Positions 54,262-62,777 of a stretch of 64,000 nucleotides of DNA are shown piece by piece. The translations under genes were made by a program, and so were the position numbers. The DNA lies in contig NZ_JBEDYP020000007.1 in assembly GCF_040117685.2 (NCBI RefSeq), positions 37,070 to 101,069 of the forward strand. Reading direction: 5' to 3'. The notes beneath the pieces were generated by a model, which was given only the letters and a program-made list of their open reading frames with translations, ran no database searches and had not been told where the DNA came from. The DNA comes from Gracilimonas sp040117685 (GTDB lineage Bacteria; Bacteroidota; Rhodothermia; Balneolales; Balneolaceae). Within the stretch, counting starts at the first letter, position 1. Each line of letters starts with the position of its first letter.

Positions 54262-54516
54262 ATGGCTGATGATCGTAATCCTGTCAGCCTTCCCAAAGAC
54301 AGCCTGCTGGTATATCCCCCCTCGGGGTTGATGCGCCTGCGCTGTCCCATTTGGGCCGTATGTGTCCGCAATATTCCTCCTTATCACGCCGGCGCTTATG
54401 TCCGGATCATGGGCATCGGGTACACCCGAACGGACCCTTTGATGTACCTGATTGGAGGAAAATTTTACTCGCATTCTTATTTCCAAATCTTAACCAAACT
54501 CAACAACATCTTATGA
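54262..54516 (+). CDS. Small hypothetical protein between radC and the DUF932 gene
   Basis: An 84-aa frame from ATG 54262, four bases after the radC stop. Its stop overlaps the next ATG as ATGA (54513-54516), which argues it is translated. The sequence is LVYPPSGLMRLRCPIWAVCV, then RNIPPYHAGAYVRIMGIGYT and DPLMYLIGGKFYSHSYFQIL. I do not recognise it. It has compact aromatic and proline-rich stretches and no membrane segment. Confidence 0.65.
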   Translation: MADDRNPVSLPKDSLLVYPPSGLMRLRCPIWAVCVRNIPPYHAGAYVRIMGIGYTRTDPLMYLIGGKFYSHSYFQILTKLNNIL

Positions 54517-55265
54517 ATCTGAATAACTATTTCTTTGACGTGGAAGAACGTGAAATATCTCTTGTTCCCGGCGCTGAAGAACCCATCAATCCAATCTCAA
54601 ATTATAAAGCTATTGTTACCACCATAGGCGGAGCCGAGAAAGTTGTTTCGGTAGCCAAAAACAGCTACCAGCTCATTCCCAACAAAGACCTGATTAATCC
54701 CTTCATGGATAATCTGGAAAAGCTGAATGTAGATTGGGTCATTGATCCCAGTCACAGCTTTTGCCAAGCCAACCGTATGCGGTTGCAGGTCACCTTTCCG
54801 GAAGTACTCGTACATGACGGACAGTCTGAGATACCCTTATCAGTATACCTCCATAATTCCTATGATCAGTCCGAGGGAGTTCGGCTCTATTGGGGCGCTA
54901 TCAGATCAATCTGCAGTAACGGGATGATTTTTGGGTCTGTTCTTGGATCGCTTTACGCCCGGCATACTTCAGGCTTTTCTTTTGATAAGTTAGAAGATCA
55001 GTTCAACAGCATCACCGATAAAATCACCGATGTACAGACTCGTATCGACCAGCTTAAATCAAGGGAGTTAGAAGAAGCTTTTATGAAAGAGCTTCAGAAA
55101 GCCCTTGGTAAGAAACGGCTGAAAGCCATCGTTTCTACCGATCGCATCCCGGATAAATCGCAATGGGAGCTGCTGAATGACATTACGTACTTTATCTCCC
55201 ACGAGGTACCTAAACCGTCCCGGGCCAGGTTACAACTGAAGACTTCCAAAGTCTTTGCCCTATGA
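54513..55265 (+). CDS. DUF932 protein
   Basis: The 250-aa protein from ATG 54513 matches the DUF932 family found on plasmids, phages and integrative elements: KNSYQLIPNKDLINPFMDNL, HNSYDQSEGVRLYWGAIRSI and CSNGMIFG near residue 135. The function is unknown, but the family travels with RadC, as here. It is coupled to the 84-aa gene and followed by a terminator. Confidence 0.88.
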   Translation: MNLNNYFFDVEEREISLVPGAEEPINPISNYKAIVTTIGGAEKVVSVAKNSYQLIPNKDLINPFMDNLEKLNVDWVIDPSHSFCQANRMRLQVTFPEVLVHDGQSEIPLSVYLHNSYDQSEGVRLYWGAIRSICSNGMIFGSVLGSLYARHTSGFSFDKLEDQFNSITDKITDVQTRIDQLKSRELEEAFMKELQKALGKKRLKAIVSTDRIPDKSQWELLNDITYFISHEVPKPSRARLQLKTSKVFAL

Positions 55266-55292
55266 ACTCAACATTAACTATGAACACATAAC

Positions 55293-55321
55293 AAAGCCCG
55301 CAAGTGATTGTGGGCTTTTTT
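55293..55321 (+). terminator. Rho-independent terminator after the DUF932 gene
   Basis: AAAGCCCGCAA (55293-55303) pairs with TTGTGGGCTTT (55308-55318) with one G-T wobble and a T run after it. It closes the 53294-55265 gene block. Confidence 0.88.
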
Positions 55322-55347
55322 GTTATACAACAAAATCTGCTACAACT

Positions 55348-55881
55348 ATGAATACAACACAAACTGTTACACCAACAACCAAAGAATCCCTGTTTGAAAT
55401 CGGGGAGCACTTCTATGCCCTGGAATCCCTGCTTATTGAATCAGGCGGTGAAATCACCGATGAGGTCGATCAATGGCTAAATGAGTATGAAGGAAAAGAA
55501 GTGCAAAAAATCGAAGCGTACTGTTATCTAATTCAAAAATTTGAAGAGATCGCAGATGAAGCCCAACGATTGGCCGAACGGTCAACCGGCTACCGGAAGA
55601 AGGTTAGCAGTCTCAAAGAAAGACTGAAACTCTACCTGGAATACCGGGGCAAAGAAAAAGTAGAAACCTCACGCTTCACTGTGACGGTCTGCGGTAATGG
55701 GGGATTACTCCCGGTCAAGTTACAAGAAGATGTTTCTACTGATTCCCTACCGGAACAATTCATTCGGGTTTTCAAAGAACCTGATATGAGTCGGATTCGG
55801 GAAGCTCTTCTTGAAGGGGATGAACAAGCACACCTCTTTGCGAAAGTAGAACCAAGAGGAACTCACCTAAGAATTAAATAA
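55348..55881 (+). CDS. Siphovirus Gp157-like protein
   Basis: The 177-aa protein from ATG 55348 has the helical start LFEIGEHFYALESLLIESGG and IEAYCYLIQKFEEIADEAQR. The conserved C-terminal segment is VKLQEDVSTDSLPEQFIRVF. This is the pattern of the Gp157 family, first named from Streptococcus thermophilus phages. It is followed 15 nt later by a RecA-like ATPase gene, a phage-like recombination pair. Confidence 0.85.
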   Translation: MNTTQTVTPTTKESLFEIGEHFYALESLLIESGGEITDEVDQWLNEYEGKEVQKIEAYCYLIQKFEEIADEAQRLAERSTGYRKKVSSLKERLKLYLEYRGKEKVETSRFTVTVCGNGGLLPVKLQEDVSTDSLPEQFIRVFKEPDMSRIREALLEGDEQAHLFAKVEPRGTHLRIK

Positions 55882-55896
55882 CAAAAGGAGAACATT

Positions 55897-56643
55897 ATGT
55901 TTAAGAAATCTGAAAGACAAAATAGTTACTTGAAGCTTTGCTTGACTGGCCCATCTGGTTCAGGCAAAACGTACTCTGCTCTGCGACTTGCTAAGGGGCT
56001 TACAAACAATGGAAAAATTGCTGTAATCGATACAGAGAATGGTAGTGCATCATTATACTCTAATAAGTTCAGTTTTGATGTATGTGACATCGAACCTCCC
56101 TACACTATAGATAAGTTGGTTGAAGCAGCAAAATATGTCATGAATAATGATTATGACATACTATTGATTGACAGCGGATCTCACTGGTGGACTGGGATTC
56201 TTGAATTTAAGGAAAAACTTGATTCAAGAAACCCAGGGGGAAATCATTTTACCAACTGGTCGGAAGCGAATAAACACTACTCTTTGCTACTAAGAATCAT
56301 TTTACAATCAAAAATACATGTTGTCGTCTGCCTAAGATCTAAGACTGATTACATTTTAGAAAAAGACAATCGTGGTAAAAGTGTTCCTCGGAAAGTGGGA
56401 TTAGCTCCAATCACAAGAGAAGGAATGGATTATGAATTTTCCTGTGTCCTGGATATTTCACTTGATCATAATGCTAAGGCATCTAAGGATCGAACAGAAT
56501 TATTTGGGGATAAGATCTTTCAAATAACTGAGGATACTGGAATACAGCTTCGAGATTGGCTTAATGAATCCTCCGGAGCTTCTGAGGCTCACCACGAAGA
56601 GCCTCCCATTCCAGAGGAGATCTTCTTTGAGCATCAGGAATAA
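55897..56643 (+). CDS. RecA-like P-loop ATPase (phage nucleotide-binding type)
   Basis: The 248-aa protein has Walker A at residues 18-25 (GPSGSGKT), IAVIDTENGSASLYSNKF, and Walker B-like DILLIDSGSHWWTG. This is the RecA/Sak4-type ATPase family of phages and elements. AAAGGAG before the ATG is strong. It probably assists single-strand annealing or strand exchange together with the Gp157-like protein. Confidence 0.87.
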   Translation: MFKKSERQNSYLKLCLTGPSGSGKTYSALRLAKGLTNNGKIAVIDTENGSASLYSNKFSFDVCDIEPPYTIDKLVEAAKYVMNNDYDILLIDSGSHWWTGILEFKEKLDSRNPGGNHFTNWSEANKHYSLLLRIILQSKIHVVVCLRSKTDYILEKDNRGKSVPRKVGLAPITREGMDYEFSCVLDISLDHNAKASKDRTELFGDKIFQITEDTGIQLRDWLNESSGASEAHHEEPPIPEEIFFEHQE

Positions 56644-56680
56644 CATAATTGGCAGGGTTTACATAGCCCTGCCAATTTTA

Positions 56681-57190
56681 TCATCTGTTAAATCGACTAC
56701 TCTCATCATCATCGGATTTACTGCTGACAAATATAGAGATCGTATGAACACAATTAACTACGGAGTGATGAACTTCCTTTACTTTGAAATAACCACTGTC
56801 ATACTCAGTTTTTATAAATGGGATGGAAAAAACGTCACCTTTTTTAGGAATGTGCTCCAGATAATCTAATCCAACCTGCCAGTGATGATCATCCCGGGTC
56901 TCAGCACTTACATAATATTCAGTTCGCTCAATTTTGTATCGGTGCGCCTGAAATATGGAATGTTTGAAGTCTTGACATAAGTCATGCATTAACTCCATTA
57001 GTTGGGTCCTTGATATCCCAAATCGATTTATCAATTCACTTTGTTTCGGCATGTCATTGTATTCGTCTTCTCTATACTCAACAAATACCTCCAGTAACTG
57101 ACTGTATTTGGGATTTTTCCCAAAATAGTACTGAAGCGTTTTAAGTTCTGAGCTTAAGACGAGGAATAATTCATTGTACCGTAAATCCAT
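56681..57190 (-). CDS. Hypothetical HTH-like protein, 169 aa
   Basis: I do not recognise the family. The middle contains a plausible helix-turn-helix (PKQSELINRFGISRTQLMEL then MHDLCQDFKHSIFQAHRYKI), with acidic N- and C-terminal ends. It is the only leftward gene in the 48.9-59.4 kb part and lies convergent to the ATPase gene. It could regulate the cargo; this is a guess from position and fold. Confidence 0.65.
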   Translation of the reverse strand: MDLRYNELFLVLSSELKTLQYYFGKNPKYSQLLEVFVEYREDEYNDMPKQSELINRFGISRTQLMELMHDLCQDFKHSIFQAHRYKIERTEYYVSAETRDDHHWQVGLDYLEHIPKKGDVFSIPFIKTEYDSGYFKVKEVHHSVVNCVHTISIFVSSKSDDDESSRFNR

Positions 57191-57306
57191 AACAAATCAC
57201 CAGTAATTAATTTGAGTTATTTAGATCATACAAAAAGAGAATCCAAATGCTTTACTAATGCAGTTAAAAAAATAGTTGCAAATATCACCCTAAGTAACTT
57301 TATTTC

Positions 57307-58377
57307 ATGAACCTATCAAATAAAATAAAGTTAGTGGGTACAAATAGAATTAGGCAAAATGATACTCGTCTTAGGAATAGAGAAGTTATAATTTTTGAGC
57401 CACATGGGTCCTTGGCTGAGGACAAGAATCTTTTTTTAGCCGAAAAACTGATCCGGTCTAAGGATAGAATAAATATGATGCTCAAAAATTCAATCTTACA
57501 GATTGATAAAGAAACGGACCTAATATTGCCATCTATAGTAGTAAATATGAGGCCTGTTAATTTTGATGGAGCGAATTTACAAGAAAACCTAACCGATGTA
57601 CACGAACTGAATCAAGTCCGGTGTGTGTATTCCATTACGGAAATGAGTGAAGATGGGGATGGTGATTTTCTTAAGAATAATGGGATTTCTCATTTAGTAC
57701 TTATCGATAAAGAAAGCGAGCCTCATGGCTGGAAGTCGTCTAAAGGATTGCCTTCTGCTAAATTAGTATTAAAAAATTTAGATAAGTCCATTTTGGAAAA
57801 TGTAATACATGATATCTTACTTGATATATCCATGTTTTACTCTTGGCAATATCTGTATGAAGAACTTAGTAAAATCACTGATAGAATAAATTTTTCCGAA
57901 CTCAAAATTAAGTATGCCTCTGAAAAGTTATCAAAAAATTATTATGGGGTAACTGATCCGGAAGCCCAGTATTTAAGTTTTGCATCATACGCAAGGGAAG
58001 AAAAAGGGCTCAATTATAAGTTATACAATGATATATGGGAGGACTTTCTCAAAGCTGAAATTTTAAAAAATTCAAGCTGGAATAATTTCAATAAAAGAAT
58101 GCAAGATCCAGTTGATTACATAAAGAAATACCATAAAAATAGCGGGCAACTCAGCAGGAAGACTATATCAGATTTATTAAATAATAAAAAACCAGGGAAA
58201 TACCTTTTAATAACATCAAACGAAAGGCCAAAGTTAATTGAGAATCGGGAAAAAATCGCTAAGATTTTTGGCAAGGAGAAATGGCGCCAGAATATGATTA
58301 AAGTTGTCGAATATTCTAAGCTAAGTTTTTTTCTGAGATATTTTCCTTACATAACTTACTTTAGATTTAGGAAATGA
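57307..58377 (+). CDS. Unknown protein, first gene of a two-gene cargo operon
   Basis: A 356-aa protein in strongly AT-rich DNA, with no Shine-Dalgarno. The first 190 residues are mixed alpha/beta (EVIIFEPHGSLAEDKNLFLA; ETDLILPSIVVNMRPVNFDG; VRCVYSITEMSEDGDGDFLK; HLVLIDKESEPHGWKSSKGL). The last 160 are helical and lysine-rich and end with a hydrophobic patch (LSFFLRYFPYITYFRF). I recognise no domain. One base separates its stop from the next start, so the two are co-expressed. It is probably a partner or target of the cyclase-like protein that follows. Confidence 0.75.
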   Translation: MNLSNKIKLVGTNRIRQNDTRLRNREVIIFEPHGSLAEDKNLFLAEKLIRSKDRINMMLKNSILQIDKETDLILPSIVVNMRPVNFDGANLQENLTDVHELNQVRCVYSITEMSEDGDGDFLKNNGISHLVLIDKESEPHGWKSSKGLPSAKLVLKNLDKSILENVIHDILLDISMFYSWQYLYEELSKITDRINFSELKIKYASEKLSKNYYGVTDPEAQYLSFASYAREEKGLNYKLYNDIWEDFLKAEILKNSSWNNFNKRMQDPVDYIKKYHKNSGQLSRKTISDLLNNKKPGKYLLITSNERPKLIENREKIAKIFGKEKWRQNMIKVVEYSKLSFFLRYFPYITYFRFRK

Positions 58378-58378
58378 A

Positions 58379-59398
58379 ATGGAAACTTCAGAAAAAAAAT
58401 ACATCTCTTTTTTAGACTTACTTGGAACTACAAGTACAGCACATTTCAACGAGTCAGGTTATTATAAAAAGTTAGAAAACTTTTGGGGAGCATTAGCCAA
58501 ACATAGCTCAATATTAGAGGCAGAGGATCAAGTTCATTTTTTCAGTGACTGTGCATTTATTGAAGCAAAAAAAATACAGACTTTAGTTAAATACCTAAAA
58601 AATGTAAGGACTTCGTTATTTTTAACTGGTCAGTATTTTAAGGCTTCTATTGTAGAGGGGGAATTAGAAGCAAAATCTCTTAACCTATCGAGATACAAGA
58701 ACAAAGAACTGAAAGAATCAATAAATAAAAAAATAAAAGGTCATACCTTCGGTTCAAATGTAGTAAGTGCATACCTTAATCATGATAAATTAAAAGGTAT
58801 AGGAATTGTAGTTGACCACAAGGTGGCTCAAAAAATTGAAGAAGAATGTGTCTATTCATGTTATACACCAAATATAAATACACGATCATATAGTGTTTAT
58901 TACGATTTGAAGTATAATGAACATGATATAGAAAGAGAGTCAATTGATTTATTTTTCAGAAAGTTTGTCCAGGCTAACCATCTATCAAAAAGTTTAGGTA
59001 GATATTACATACCTATTCTGGTTGGTATGTTTAACAGTTTGAATTATTCAAATTTTTATCAGAAGAATGATGAAGAATTTGATTATGAGAAATTACCATA
59101 CTTAGTTGAAGTCCTTTTAAAAGGGCGCATAAATTCTTTATTCGAAACTGTGGTTGGAATAGAAACGGTTTTCTTTTCATACTTGAACAACGTTTATAAT
59201 CAATACAACAGTAATAACATAGAATCAGTATTGTTCTCTAAAAGCAATGACTACATATTGTCAAAGAAAAGAGTTACAAAATACCTTAAAAATATCCCAG
59301 ATGAATTGTTGAAAAGTTCTAATAAAAACATGGTATTAGAAAAAATATCTGACAATTTAGTTGGTGAACTAAATTTTAAACCAAAAAAAATTACTTAG
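58379..59398 (+). CDS. Nucleotidyl-cyclase-fold-like protein, second gene of the cargo operon
   Basis: The 339-aa protein starts KKYISFLDLLGTTSTAHF, followed by HFFSDCAFIEAKK and a later FKASIVEGELEAKS. This order (FLDxxG, FSDC, then an xIxxGE segment) resembles the class III nucleotidyl cyclase core (FxDIxGFT, GD, GxHxGE), with both metal-binding Asp positions kept. A helical C-terminal half follows. Many uncharacterised proteins in defence islands share this outline. Whether it makes a cyclic nucleotide is unknown. It begins one base after the 57307-58377 gene. Confidence 0.62.
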   Translation: METSEKKYISFLDLLGTTSTAHFNESGYYKKLENFWGALAKHSSILEAEDQVHFFSDCAFIEAKKIQTLVKYLKNVRTSLFLTGQYFKASIVEGELEAKSLNLSRYKNKELKESINKKIKGHTFGSNVVSAYLNHDKLKGIGIVVDHKVAQKIEEECVYSCYTPNINTRSYSVYYDLKYNEHDIERESIDLFFRKFVQANHLSKSLGRYYIPILVGMFNSLNYSNFYQKNDEEFDYEKLPYLVEVLLKGRINSLFETVVGIETVFFSYLNNVYNQYNSNNIESVLFSKSNDYILSKKRVTKYLKNIPDELLKSSNKNMVLEKISDNLVGELNFKPKKIT

Positions 59399-59859
59399 AT
59401 CAAGCAAAAAAACTCTTTATCCACCTCCTGCATCAGTCGCCGGTCTAACTGAACCAGGATATACACCAGGTGAAAAAATCGGTGCTAACCAGTTTAAAAT
59501 TCATAATTAAGCTCTTTGGTAATCATTACACTCTCGGTATGCTTGATAGGTATACCGATAACCTGGGTGGAGTTAATCTTATCTTCCCCGTTTGAAATCT
59601 TTAGGGCTGCATGAGTCGAATAAGCGGTCGTTTTAATGCTGCTTATCCAGCTCTTCCGGAAGCAAATCAAGCCGGCAGGACCGTTGCACACACTAAAACC
59701 CAAATTCAAAACTACAGGCTAATCCCATTTCTGTGTGTCAGAACCATTAAGTAATCAAAGTAGCGTAGAAAGTCGCCGTTAAGGATTGGGTTCTTTTTGT
59801 TTTTCAACTTTATAAAACTTGGACTCGTAACCCATTCGTAAATCAAGCTATTTAATTAT
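59399..59859. other. Region of probable gene fragments
   Basis: No full gene. A leftward frame 59494-59709 (71 codons) ends ISNGEDKINSTQVIGIPIKH then TESVMITKELNYEF and reads like a real C-terminus. A second leftward frame near 59400-59470 gives LVQLDRRLMQEVDKEFF. Both may be remnants of decayed element genes. I could not assign either to a family. Confidence 0.4.
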
Positions 59860-60597
59860 TCATAATGATTTTAACCAATCCAGCAAGCTTTCAGGATGAT
59901 TCATTCTCAATATATACCTTTTGTACCATCTATCTATTCTACCATCGATTACATATTTGATAAATCTATCTCTTGAAGTTTTCATTAAGTAAATACTCTC
60001 AGGATATGTATTAGTTGGAAGTAATAGCCAAAGATCAGATTCGGTTTTACTGCCAACTTTATGAAAATCGAAATATACTAATGAATTAGAAGTGCCCCAC
60101 TCTTCGAATAGTCTACAGTTAAGTGTACAGTATTTAGGATACAGGATTAATATATGAGGTTGTTGACTTATTTTAATAGCATGTTTCTTCAAGGCCTTAT
60201 TGAATTGAATTATATCTGTAGGCCTACTTAGGCCGTCTATAATCCAAATTAGTTTGGAATAAAAAGTATCACGTGCTCTACGTTCTTTTGGTTTTATATA
60301 TGAATGTTGAAATTCTAAAACCCATCCATAATCTGTTTTAACATCGGCAATATGCTTTTCCCCATTGCCTGAAGTATGTACTACTTCTTGCCATTCAACT
60401 GGAAAATGTGATTTCCAATTACGGTGCCAAGCTGTCTCATTTTCCCACCAATTGTCACAACTATTACTCTTAAGGTGAGCCCAATGATGAGCTTTTTTTT
60501 CTCCACACTTTGCAATCATTTTAGAGCCGCAGGATGGGCAGATGCCCCTTGCTCCTTCAGTAGCCTCAGTTTTGTTATTGACTAATGCATACTTCAT
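59860..60597 (-). CDS. CoiA-like nuclease
   Basis: From ATG 60597 the 245-aa protein shows the CoiA layout: a zinc ribbon (GICPSCGSKM), HHWAHLKSNSC, then the restriction-endonuclease-like core with WHRNWKSHFP, KHIADVKTDYG and WVLEFQHSYIKPKERRAR. The acidic residues in IADVKT and LEFQHS are the expected metal site. CoiA is a competence-associated nuclease; copies on mobile elements are of unknown role and may act in DNA processing or defence. A longer start at 60633 is possible but adds a non-conserved leader. Confidence 0.82.
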   Translation of the reverse strand: MKYALVNNKTEATEGARGICPSCGSKMIAKCGEKKAHHWAHLKSNSCDNWWENETAWHRNWKSHFPVEWQEVVHTSGNGEKHIADVKTDYGWVLEFQHSYIKPKERRARDTFYSKLIWIIDGLSRPTDIIQFNKALKKHAIKISQQPHILILYPKYCTLNCRLFEEWGTSNSLVYFDFHKVGSKTESDLWLLLPTNTYPESIYLMKTSRDRFIKYVIDGRIDRWYKRYILRMNHPESLLDWLKSL

Positions 60598-60811
60598 AGT
60601 TTTTTGACGAATAATAATTGTAAAGGGTGTCAATAAGTGTCAGGTATTTCTGATACTTTTCAATCTAATTTATGTCCATGACCTGTTAATACAGGGTTTC
60701 CTATAATTTAAATATGGCACATCTGCCAGATAATTGAGCATTATTAGTATTCAATTGAACCTTACAAACATCGTTTCCTGAATAATTTTTAGCAACATTA
60801 TAACGCTCAGT

Positions 60812-61020
60812 TATGATGCTACAACTGAGGGCACTCGGCAGATTCGTAACCTGTGGCTGGGTACTAAAGAAATCGACAAGATCAATCAGCTAAATGCATT
60901 TTTCAGGATGATGAAGAAAAAGTCGCCCAGGTTAAAGCCATGGGTGAAATTAAAAACCGTTTCGGACAGAAGTATATTACGAAAGCGAATACGCTATACC
61001 GGGTGGAGAGGAATGTTTAA
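60812..61020 (+). pseudogene. Decayed Y-family DNA polymerase C-terminal fragment
   Basis: From 60812 the frame reads GTRQIRNLWLGTKEIDKINQ then LNAFF; after a one-base shift in the T run near 60895 it continues QDDEEKVAQVKAMGEIKNRF then GQKYITKANTLYR to a stop at 61018-61020. This resembles the last part of DinB/UmuC-type polymerases (IRxLG..., QLxLF, DEIRxRFG). No intact start or catalytic part is left. The rest of 60598-61124 contains nothing else I can name. Confidence 0.5.
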
Positions 61021-61124
61021 ATAATTTTAAATTACCTCAGAAATATTATATTCAAAAAGCCTAACATATCCATTAAATATTAACTTTATAGGCATAAACT
61101 ACAATAAAAACATTTTCGGGTAAT

Positions 61125-62150
61125 ATGATTGAGCAAGCAAAGTTAAATTTATACGAAATCTCAAAATGCGGGTATTTTCGATACGGAATAAATATCCCTG
61201 AATTTGGATCAATTGATGAAATATTAGAAAGCCTACTAAATTGGACAAGTGGACGAGAATTACAAGAAACGAGTACCTATGGTGAAGAACAATATTTAAA
61301 CCATAATAGTACATACTGTTTAGATATAATAACTGATAGAAATACTGGAGATTATATTCTAACAACATGGAATGAAACTCCAACTGAAAGGGGGCGGTTT
61401 GCCTCTGTTAATCGTAGATCTGCTGTTGGGGAATATGATATAGAAACTCAAGAGATAAATGAAGATGATATACCAGGATATGCAACATATTTTTGGTTCT
61501 TACCTGAACTCAATCACTTTACTACTGTGAGATTTAATATGTCAGTTAATGGGCATCAGCAGCTACAGTTATATCTTAGAAATTTTATGGAGAAATATTC
61601 GAGATTTGTTGTAGATGATGGTGGGGTGGAAGGTGAGAGAGAGATTTTTGGTTATAGATCGAACGAAAACGATGATGTGCAAAATCTTCATCCTGCTTAT
61701 GAATCGAGGCCACATACAGATCAGGGAAGTTTACCATTTTTACTATCAAGGAGACAAGATATCCGTAAAGTTATGAAAAAAAGTGTCATGTTATATAACA
61801 ATGAGGTTGATAGTGCAGCCACATTTTTTCAAAATTTGAGAATAGATGTAGAAAATGTTCCTGAACAAGATGAATTTACAGTTAAATACGAGGTAGATTT
61901 TAATCCCAGTGAAGATGCTCTTAGAGACCTTTATGAATCATGGGAACAAGAAATTCAAAATTCAGATAACGACTGGGATGATATCGGAGTTCAGTTTTCT
62001 GGAAACCAAAATGATTACTGGTTTAGTAGGATTTTGAAAAAAGCAGAATACGATATTGACGTTGAATGGGAAAATGAAGCTGTAGTTAACGCAAGGACAT
62101 TAATGGAAGCTTTATTAGAAATTAGAGAAGACATAATTGAATTGATCTGA
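61125..62150 (+). CDS. Acidic unknown protein, first gene of a second cargo pair
   Basis: A 341-aa soluble protein, acidic overall, rich in Asn, Glu and Asp, coded in AT-rich DNA. It begins LYEISKCGYFRYGINIPEFG and continues with a beta-rich middle (YCLDIITDRNTGDYILTTWN; YFWFLPELNHFTTVRFNMSV). It ends with an alpha/beta segment (QDEFTVKYEVDFNPSEDALR; WENEAVVNARTLMEALLEIR). I recognise no family. Its stop is 6 nt before the next gene (spacer GGAAGC), whose product is a membrane protein. A sensor role with a membrane effector is plausible but unproven. Confidence 0.75.
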   Translation: MIEQAKLNLYEISKCGYFRYGINIPEFGSIDEILESLLNWTSGRELQETSTYGEEQYLNHNSTYCLDIITDRNTGDYILTTWNETPTERGRFASVNRRSAVGEYDIETQEINEDDIPGYATYFWFLPELNHFTTVRFNMSVNGHQQLQLYLRNFMEKYSRFVVDDGGVEGEREIFGYRSNENDDVQNLHPAYESRPHTDQGSLPFLLSRRQDIRKVMKKSVMLYNNEVDSAATFFQNLRIDVENVPEQDEFTVKYEVDFNPSEDALRDLYESWEQEIQNSDNDWDDIGVQFSGNQNDYWFSRILKKAEYDIDVEWENEAVVNARTLMEALLEIREDIIELI

Positions 62151-62156
62151 GGAAGC

Positions 62157-62714
62157 ATGCAATATGGGCGTAAAATACTATTAGGAGTCATTGTATTTTC
62201 TATACTTACAGTAGCATTGTGTTTATGTTTCCATTTTGGTAAAGCAATACCAATAGGTACACAAAAAGAAATCGTAGAACTACTACTTACTGTTGCAAGT
62301 ATTGTTTTTGGTATAATGGGAGTATGGCTTGCAGTTGTTTTTCCTAACAGTTTGAGTATTGCTTTTGATAGGGAAGCAGAGATCAAAGATAAAAAAGAAG
62401 CGCTTAAAGACTTAAGGTTTTTAACCTTACCTATGATCATTTCTGCCATAATAATTTGCTATGTATTATTATTTCATCTCCTGCACCCTATAGTCGTAAA
62501 TTTTAGTTTCTTGTTAACATATATCCCATTAATAAGAGGGCTTTCCTTTTCAATAATTAGTGTTATAGTTATCATGCAAATCTGGACTTTGATTTACATA
62601 TTTGCACCAGGTGAAAAGCTTCGCATAAAAGCACTCATCCAAATGAAGAAGGAAGAAAGAGGAAGGGGATTAAACTCAGAGACACAAAGCCTAAAAAAAA
62701 TGTCTAAAGATTAG
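62157..62714 (+). CDS. Four-helix membrane protein, second gene of the pair
   Basis: A 185-aa protein with four membrane segments (about residues 7-28, 39-62, 88-113 and 117-150). A charged loop between the second and third (FDREAEIKDKKEALKDLRFL) and a lysine/arginine-rich cytoplasmic tail are also visible. GAGGAAG precedes the ATG at 62157. Small membrane proteins of this kind serve as membrane-damaging effectors in several phage-defence systems; here that is inference from size and pairing. Confidence 0.75.
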   Translation: MQYGRKILLGVIVFSILTVALCLCFHFGKAIPIGTQKEIVELLLTVASIVFGIMGVWLAVVFPNSLSIAFDREAEIKDKKEALKDLRFLTLPMIISAIIICYVLLFHLLHPIVVNFSFLLTYIPLIRGLSFSIISVIVIMQIWTLIYIFAPGEKLRIKALIQMKKEERGRGLNSETQSLKKMSKD

Positions 62715-62777
62715 ATTGCTGGCTCCTCTACTCTACGCAATCTCATTAGCTAACACAACGGGGTACAATCAGGTAGG

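Noticed and set aside
54351..54512. An N-terminal extension of the DUF932 protein
   Set aside because: The added residues are the shifted reading of the small 84-aa gene and are not family-like. The ATG at 54513 with ATGA overlap is better.
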